A DNA stretch of 64,000 nt, taken from NCBI GenBank assembly GCA_030063045.1, contig JAQSEB010000003.1, forward strand, positions 682,001 through 746,000, given 5' to 3'. The DNA comes from Pratylenchus scribneri. Its lineage: Eukaryota > Nematoda > Chromadorea > Rhabditida > Pratylenchidae. Shown here piece by piece: positions 59,201 through 64,000 of this stretch (position 1 is the stretch's first letter; each line of letters begins with the position of its first letter). The notes under the pieces were generated by a model that was given only the letters and a program-made list of their open reading frames with translations, had not been told where the DNA came from and did not search any database. The position numbers and the translations under genes are program-made.

Positions 59201-62200
59201 GAAGACTATTATGCTTCGTATACGCACACTCCGTATGGACGGATTGCGTCCGCATCTGGCAAGATCCAATATTCCGCATGGTTAGGATCACTTTGCCCAG
59301 TTTTCACAATCTTCAGCTTTGATGGGTCAACTCACGTTTGGATGATCACACGATAGGATTTTCCCTGGAAATTGTGAGGGCGTAATTCTTGATTGAATTC
59401 ATTTTTAGTTTTAATTCTGGCAACAAATTTATGTGATTTTTTTCCAATGAAGCTTAAAATTTAACCATACCCCATTAAAAGGAAAATATCCAAGTTTACA
59501 TATTTTGAACAATTTTGAACAATAATTAAAAAAAAAAATAATTTTGATTTCAAAATTAAAAAAATCTCATGGAACCGATTAAATTTTGTGCTCTGGGTTC
59601 AAAATAAATTCGATATTCGGAATGGAATCCTCGACCCCGAAATTCACCAATAAATAAATTTAAGGAAACAAATTTTTTTTATGTTAAAAATAGAGGGTAC
59701 GAATCCAACATAAATTTTATCGTAGTGTGCGGCACGAGACGATATCTCGGCGAGAAAATCCGAGATATCGACCGAGAAATTTCTCGAAATATCGTTCTCG
59801 GTATCGTCTCGGTCAATTTTTCAGAAATCCGAGAAATTTCGAGACCGAGAATTTCTCGAAATATCGTTCTCGATATCGTCTCGGTCGACCTTCATTCTCG
59901 TCGAGAAATGTCGAGAAACGAGAAATTTTAAATCATGCATGAATCTTTAAATTTTTGGTACTTCTGTACATTGTGTGCACACTTTTTCTTCAAAATTTTT
60001 TTCTCAAAAATTTTTTTTCGGAAATGATTTACCAATCGAAGCGTCTTGACTAGCTGGTTACGAAAATTTTATTGGTTTCGCATAAAACTCAAAAATAAAA
60101 AAGTTATGACCTCATGAAAAAAGCAAAAGTGCTTGGTCCCCCCTATGGGTTGGAACTCGAAAAAATTTTTGGAAATTTTTTTGTGAAAATTATAGCTCAT
60201 TCGATGCGTTTTCATGAGAGAAGCTCGAATCTGCCATCAATTTCGCATATAACCTAAAAATAAAAAAGTTATGGCCATTTTAGTTTCGCTGAAATGTGTT
60301 GGAACTCCGCAGATTTGAATTTTTTTTCTTAATATTGTTCAATTTTATCTTTATTTATTAGATTTAAAATGTATAAAAAAATTAAATAATTTTTTTTTTG
60401 AATTTTAAACCATTTTTAAAGCTTTTTCAAAATTTCTCGTTTCTCGGCGATATATCGGTTTTTTTTGACGAGAAATTTCGAGACCGAGAAATTCTCGAAA
60501 TATCGGTCTCGGTCTCGTCTCGGTCAATTTGCCGAGAAACCGAGAAATTTCTATTTCTCGATTTTCCGAGAATTCTCGTTCTCGTTCTCGAAAAAACCCA
60601 TTTGCCGAACACTTTTTATCCACAAATATTAACCCCAAAACCTTATAAACGAAATGGGTGGCATAGTCGAGTGCAGCTTTCGGATTTGGCGTGCAGTAGA
60701 TGCCCCGGCCATACAAAAATCGGACGCCCTTTCCCAGATCGAAACCTTCATGAGCAATTTCCTTGGCGTTTCTTTCCAGCGTGCCATGGTAAGCGACCGG
60801 CCATTCCTTTTCATCTGTGCCGGTGCGATGTCCAGATTTGCCGAGCCAATCGTCGTTGGCATATTTGCCATTACCTAGCACCTGGAAATGTCATCAATTT
60901 TTAGGAAATTTATTCTTAAAAATTATTTCACTATCAACTTATGACAAAAGCTTCCATAAATATTTTTATTTTTAGCTTATATAATGCATTTAAAATATTA
61001 TTTCCAATATTTTGATATTTTTCCTGATATTTCTACCTTAATAGCACAGCGCAACGAACCCAGCGGACGTTTATAGACAAATTTGTGACGCATATAAACT
61101 TGAGCATCAACCTATTTGAGTGCAACAGTTTTTCTTTATTAAAAAAAATTTTGCCTTAATCTTTGTAAAATCGAAATCCCATTGTTTGTCGAAGTATTGA
61201 TGATCAATAAAATAGGTTATCTCGCCACCTCCTCGAAGTCGAAGAACCATATTCAAAGTGCTCTCGGGTCCAATTCTATAATCACTCAGAGTATTTTTAT
61301 CATTCAATTGCATCTAAAAAGATGATTAGTTTAAATAAATAAATGAAAATTGAAAACCCCAGAATAAATGAGGCGTTGCTGATCCGGTGGAATGCCCAAT
61401 TTGTCTTGGATCTTTGCTTTCACTTTTTCAACTTTATCGAATTTGAACACATTAAGTCCGATCGTCTTGCCAGTCAACGATTTCACAAAAATTAAATAGG
61501 ATCTATTTAAAAAAATTACGGGATAAATTAGACTATTTATTACCGCACTTTGTTCTTATAATAATAAAAAAGCACACTTACTCCACTGGAAATTCCTTTT
61601 TTGACCAATCGTAGTCTATTGGTAGCCCCGCTGGTTCGTTCTGTTTTTGCTTGATGGCAACAAAATCATCTGCTTCTGCTGGTTGTTCATTGTCCCCAGA
61701 GATATGCTTGTAAAATTGAGTAAAAATTGCATTAATGTCCAGCGCCTCGCATTCGCAACCTTCTCGGCGTTTTGCCTCGACTTCAGCCTAATAAATATTA
61801 AAAAAAAAATTAATAAATATAACCGGGTTAGGATAATCTCAATTCTCAAACCGGGCCACGTTGACGATTTAATCTCTCTAATCTAATTAACATTTATTAA
61901 ATTTATTTTAATTCAACTAAAATTATTATTTGTAAATTATACAAAATTTTAATAATTAATCTGCTGACATTTGGAATAAAGCGCTTGGAATTGGAATCAT
62001 TTTCGCCATCGATTGATCCATAAATACCATTCAAAGCATGAACCAGCGCAGCGTCAAGTGTTTCAGAGTCCATATCCATATGAATATGAAGATGCTTTTT
62101 TCTTATGTTTGAAAATTTTGAATGAAAATAGCTGAAAATAAGTTTGAATTTTGAATTTATTTACTTACGGAATTTATTTACCTATATGTATACAAAAATG

Positions 62201-63325
62201 TGACTTGAAAAACTTTTTTAATTCGTCTTCGCTGTATTTTTATTAATAGATAGATAGTCTACCAACAATTCGACGGCAACTGATTTATTTAGATTTAGTC
62301 CCTCCTTTTCTACGGCAGAATCCCCTACTGGGATAATTGCTGGGAATTTTGCCTCATTACAAAAAATAAATATAAATTAAAAATACTACCTATTCAAAAA
62401 ATTACCCTAGAGCAAATAAAGATTCATTTTTTCATTTTCATTTTGTAACAAAAAAAATCGCATTCATCAACCATCAACTTTATTCAATATCTCAGATTAA
62501 TTATTAAAATTTTGATAACTAGAAATAATTATTTGATTTGAAATAAAATAATATTCGAGAGAGAGAAAGTCCTCTGGCCTGCTAGCCCGGTTCCTATTTG
62601 AAATTTTGGAGCTGTGAAATAAAAAAAAGCATTAAAAATTTATTAAAAATAAGGAAAGAAAATACAAAATAAAATTTAAAATTTTTAAAACATTCATTAA
62701 TCACTCACCAGTCATCAGGCCTAGTCCGACTGGTTAAATTAAGCTTCTATAAATTAAAATTTTTAAATTAGGCAAATTCATTTATTTATTTAATTTTCAG
62801 GTACACATGCTTGCTTCGAGTTTGCCCATTTGCGCCATGTCCACAGGTAAAAAATTTTAATGGAAATTAAATTAAAATATTAAAGAACTTAATAAATTGA
62901 AAAAAAAATATTTTATAACAAATATTTATTTTTATTGATTTACAATTTTTCGATAATTAAACCTAACAATTATTTGAACAGAAAAACATAAAATTTTGAT
63001 CGAAAACGAAAAAAAATAGATCAAATTAAAATCAAAAAATTTAACAAATTAATCCTTTCAAAAAAGGTACAATGCGCAGCGGTAGAAGGCTGCTCCGGTG
63101 ATGACATCGTTTCAAGGACTTTTGGCCTATCAAGGGCAAAACGTGGCCAAGATGGAATGATTGGCGGCGCCGGATTTGCCCAACGACCCCATCATCCATT
63201 CCAAGGTGGATTGCGCGGTGTTTGGGCCGCATTGCAACAGGATGAAAGGCAACAAAATGGAGGCGAATTAAACGAATGGAATGGATCCCAAAATCAACAA
63301 CAAGTCATTCATCGAATGAGCACCG
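50271..63325 (+). CDS. PAN-PAN-ZP apical matrix protein (LET-653-like), 3' end outside window
   Basis: Exons: 50271-50537, 51175-51281, 51324-51355, 51401-51574, 51618-51677, 52956-53000, 53049-53092, 53220-53375, 53418-53533, 54211-54857, 55484-55787, 56392-56745, 57148-57250, 57292-57355, 57462-57547, 57629-57738, 62801-62846, 63067-63325. All phases join, giving about 991 residues so far. It has a signal peptide ([20 protein letters not shown]), PAN-1 (~32-135, GECQKAC) and PAN-2 (~138-228, [30 protein letters not shown]). The ZP N-half (~232-335) has [10 protein letters not shown] and [14 protein letters not shown] Ser/Thr/Asp-rich insert (~336-770) follows. The ZP C-half (~785-925) has [15 protein letters not shown] and [15 protein letters not shown] furin-type RAKR (~928-931) then precedes a Gln/Gly-rich tail. 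It is presumably a secreted or membrane-released ZP matrix protein of epithelia. The match to LET-653 rests on the domain set only. The transmembrane exon must lie beyond 64,000. Confidence 0.88.
50676..50998. mobile_element. Hairpin MITE, relative of the 38,850 element
   Basis: AATAACTCGTCAAA near 50,679 and CTTGATGAATTATT near 50,977-50,990 are the diverged ends. The interior has GATTCAGTATTTCTGAA and CTCTAATTTGAAATTAAATTCATCA as in the other copies. It lies in the first intron of the second PAN-ZP gene. Confidence 0.7.
51825..52890. repeat. Minisatellite, 22-bp unit, ~48 copies, with 615-bp block duplication
   Basis: The unit is TTACAAATACATTTTATACC plus CC. A group of rare variants (TATTTTTTAT, ACATTTTTAT, ACATTTAT, ATAGATTTTAT) occurs at about 52,010-52,150 and again in the same order at about 52,625-52,765, exactly 615 bp later. 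It lies in the intron between PAN-2 exons. Long open frames in all three + frames are artefacts. Confidence 0.95.
53534..54210. other. AT-rich intron of the second PAN-ZP gene
   Basis: Intron only; no repeat or nested gene recognised. Confidence 0.6.
55245..55465. repeat. Tandem GGGTAAAAAAGTTTTTATTA units
   Basis: About eight imperfect 25-32-bp units rich in AAAAAGTTTTTATTAGGG and GTTTTTGAGGGTA. It lies directly before the 55,484 exon in the intron that splits the Ser/Thr-rich insert. Confidence 0.8.
58290..58795. mobile_element. Foldback element with minisatellite arms
   Basis: The left arm at about 58,316-58,450 holds six 26-bp units (TGGTACAAATATGGGAA, then TCTCCACAA). The right arm at 58,737-58,790 holds two units in reverse complement. 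The centre 58,457-58,736 is an inverted repeat (GAAACCGGTTATAGACCCC, TATACCATTTTGTAGATCTC, ATCGATTGGTAT) homologous to the core of the element at 30,946-31,281. It lies in the intron 57,739-62,800 of the second PAN-ZP gene, downstream of the nested gene. Confidence 0.85.
59209..62079 (-). CDS. Ubiquitin fused to ADP-ribosyltransferase/PARP-resembling domain, nested in an intron
   Basis: Exons in transcript order: 62079-61969, 61787-61582, 61502-61358, 61313-61155, 61111-61037, 60881-60642, 59364-59209. All phases join. Residues 1-106 form an unknown acidic N-terminal region ([20 protein letters not shown]; contains CECEALDI). Residues ~107-184 form a divergent ubiquitin ([42 protein letters not shown]) ending LRLRGG and running straight on into [12 protein letters not shown]. 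Then come [14 protein letters not shown] and GSLRCAIK. Next is a module with [18 protein letters not shown] (~262-279) and [18 protein letters not shown] (~289-306), reminiscent of the HG(T) and GIY..P..A..Y motifs of PARP/ART folds. The last exon reads [10 protein letters not shown] then TGA; beyond it the frame stays open for 40 codons ([25 protein letters not shown]) to TAA at 59,209. The product is 322 residues as read, 362 without that stop. The intron at 61,154 begins with GC. The catalytic assignment is inference. Confidence 0.8.
59332..59334 (-). other. In-frame TGA in the last exon of the ubiquitin fusion
   Basis: TGA is codon 11 of the last exon ([15 protein letters not shown]). The downstream frame is protein-like to TAA at 59,211-59,209, so the stop looks like a recent CGA-to-TGA type change, an assembly error or a polymorphism. 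Confidence 0.8.
59723..60613. mobile_element. Inverted-repeat element in the last intron of the ubiquitin fusion
   Basis: The left end is AGTGTGCGGCA and the right end TGCCGAACACT (one mismatch as inverted repeat). The flanks TTTTATCG and TTTTATCC are close to an 8-bp duplication. Both subterminal regions are built from CGAGAAATTTCTCG and ATATCG(G/T)TCTCG words able to form long hairpins. The middle at 60,020-60,290 carries two GCATAAAAC(T)CAAAAATAAAAAAG-like blocks shared with the 5.2-kb MITE. No transposase seen. Confidence 0.75.
62080..62800. promoter_or_regulatory. Upstream region of the nested gene / intron 3' part
   Basis: AT-rich. It contains the presumed promoter of the minus-strand ubiquitin fusion and the end of the host intron (acceptor at 62,799-62,800). 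No specific site recognised. Confidence 0.35.
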
Positions 63326-64000
63326 GTAATAATTTAGGGATAATATTTGTAATTCGCCCATAAAATTATTAAATTTACCTAAAATTTTCGCACTATAGTT
63401 TTCATTTTATGCCATAAAAAGTGCCCAAATCTGGCCTAAGGCATAGATAATATTTTATGGCCAAATTTGGTGGCCTCAAAAATGGTTATTTTTTGACTCG
63501 AAACGTTTTTGGTATATTCAATGACTTTTAATTAAGCAAATAATATTTTCTTAAGATTAATTAGGATTAATATGCATACAGTTCAAAAATTAGAACGAAT
63601 TATAAGATTTTCAATTTATTTTGAATTATAATTTTAGTCAATATTTTTTAATTTTTTAATAAATTTTTTATCTTCCTTTGATAAATCAAAAAATTACAAA
63701 TTATTTAGATTGAATATTTTTTAATATTTATTTATTTTTAAAAATATTTTTGCAATAAATTCTAACCTATTTTGGCACTTTTATCATGTATAATAGCTGA
63801 AAAATAAATTAACTTGATTTTTATTATAAATTTAACCCCAAAGCCTGGATATTTTAGTGTTCTAATAAATTTGCCTTTTAATTTTAAAAAAAATATGAAA
63901 AAATTACAAATTATATGTAATTGAATATAAGTATTTTTTTTAATATGTGTCATAATTTTTAACATATTTTGGTACTTATTCGATTAGGTTAGGGTAAGAT
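63326..64000. other. Start of a further intron of the second PAN-ZP gene
   Basis: GTAATA donor at 63,326, then AT-rich sequence to the window edge; no exon recognised. Confidence 0.55.

Noticed and set aside
60398..60904. 168-codon + strand frame overlapping the ubiquitin fusion
   Set aside because: Antisense shadow of the 60,642-60,881 exon plus the adjacent inverted-repeat element; the minus strand has phase-consistent exons and recognisable motifs.

Overview
The window reads as nuclear DNA of a nematode. It is AT-rich, with many short exons separated by small GT-AG introns (two of 36 bp) and a few GC-AG introns. It carries two large PAN + ZP apical extracellular matrix genes of the NOAH/LET-653 kind, a fused C. 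elegans-type glycosyltransferase family 92 (DUF23) gene, and many minisatellites and small inverted-repeat elements. A tylenchid plant parasite (cyst-nematode-like) would fit, because GC-AG introns are reported as frequent there, but that placement is inference; the sequence itself only supports 'nematode'.

Positions 1 to about 23,270 hold no gene I can support. This part contains AT-rich spacer, several GC-richer islands that happen to be open in many frames on both strands, one MITE with a perfect 8-bp target duplication (5,201-5,852), and satellites at 2.74-3.33, 12.0-12.6, 16.1-16.5 and 21.5-23.1 kb. The 12-kb and 21.5-kb satellites share a 13-bp core.

Positions 23,272-32,288 (+) carry a 16-exon GT92-like glycosyltransferase. 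Its reading frame is broken twice in this assembly (an in-frame TGA and a one-base frameshift). A 3.6-kb intron holds three different tandem arrays.

Positions 33,257-48,319 (+) carry a complete 17-exon gene for a protein of about 1,452 residues: signal peptide, five PAN/apple modules, a Ser/Thr-rich linker, a ZP domain, a transmembrane segment and a short tail (NOAH-1/NompA-like). Its introns carry hAT-like MITEs, a long inverted repeat and two tandem arrays.

Positions 50,271 to beyond 63,325 (+) carry a second PAN-ZP gene with two PAN modules and a ZP domain whose two halves are separated by a Ser/Thr-rich insert of about 430 residues. A furin-type RAKR site follows, and the gene runs off the window. 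The last 5-kb intron seen contains a complete seven-exon gene on the opposite strand (62,079-59,209, -). That gene encodes a divergent ubiquitin followed by an ADP-ribosyltransferase/PARP-resembling domain, and its last exon has a premature TGA. This nested ubiquitin-ART fusion is the most unusual object in the window.

The two PAN-ZP genes probably act together in the epidermal or cuticular apical matrix. No functional link to the GT92 gene or the ubiquitin fusion can be read from the sequence.
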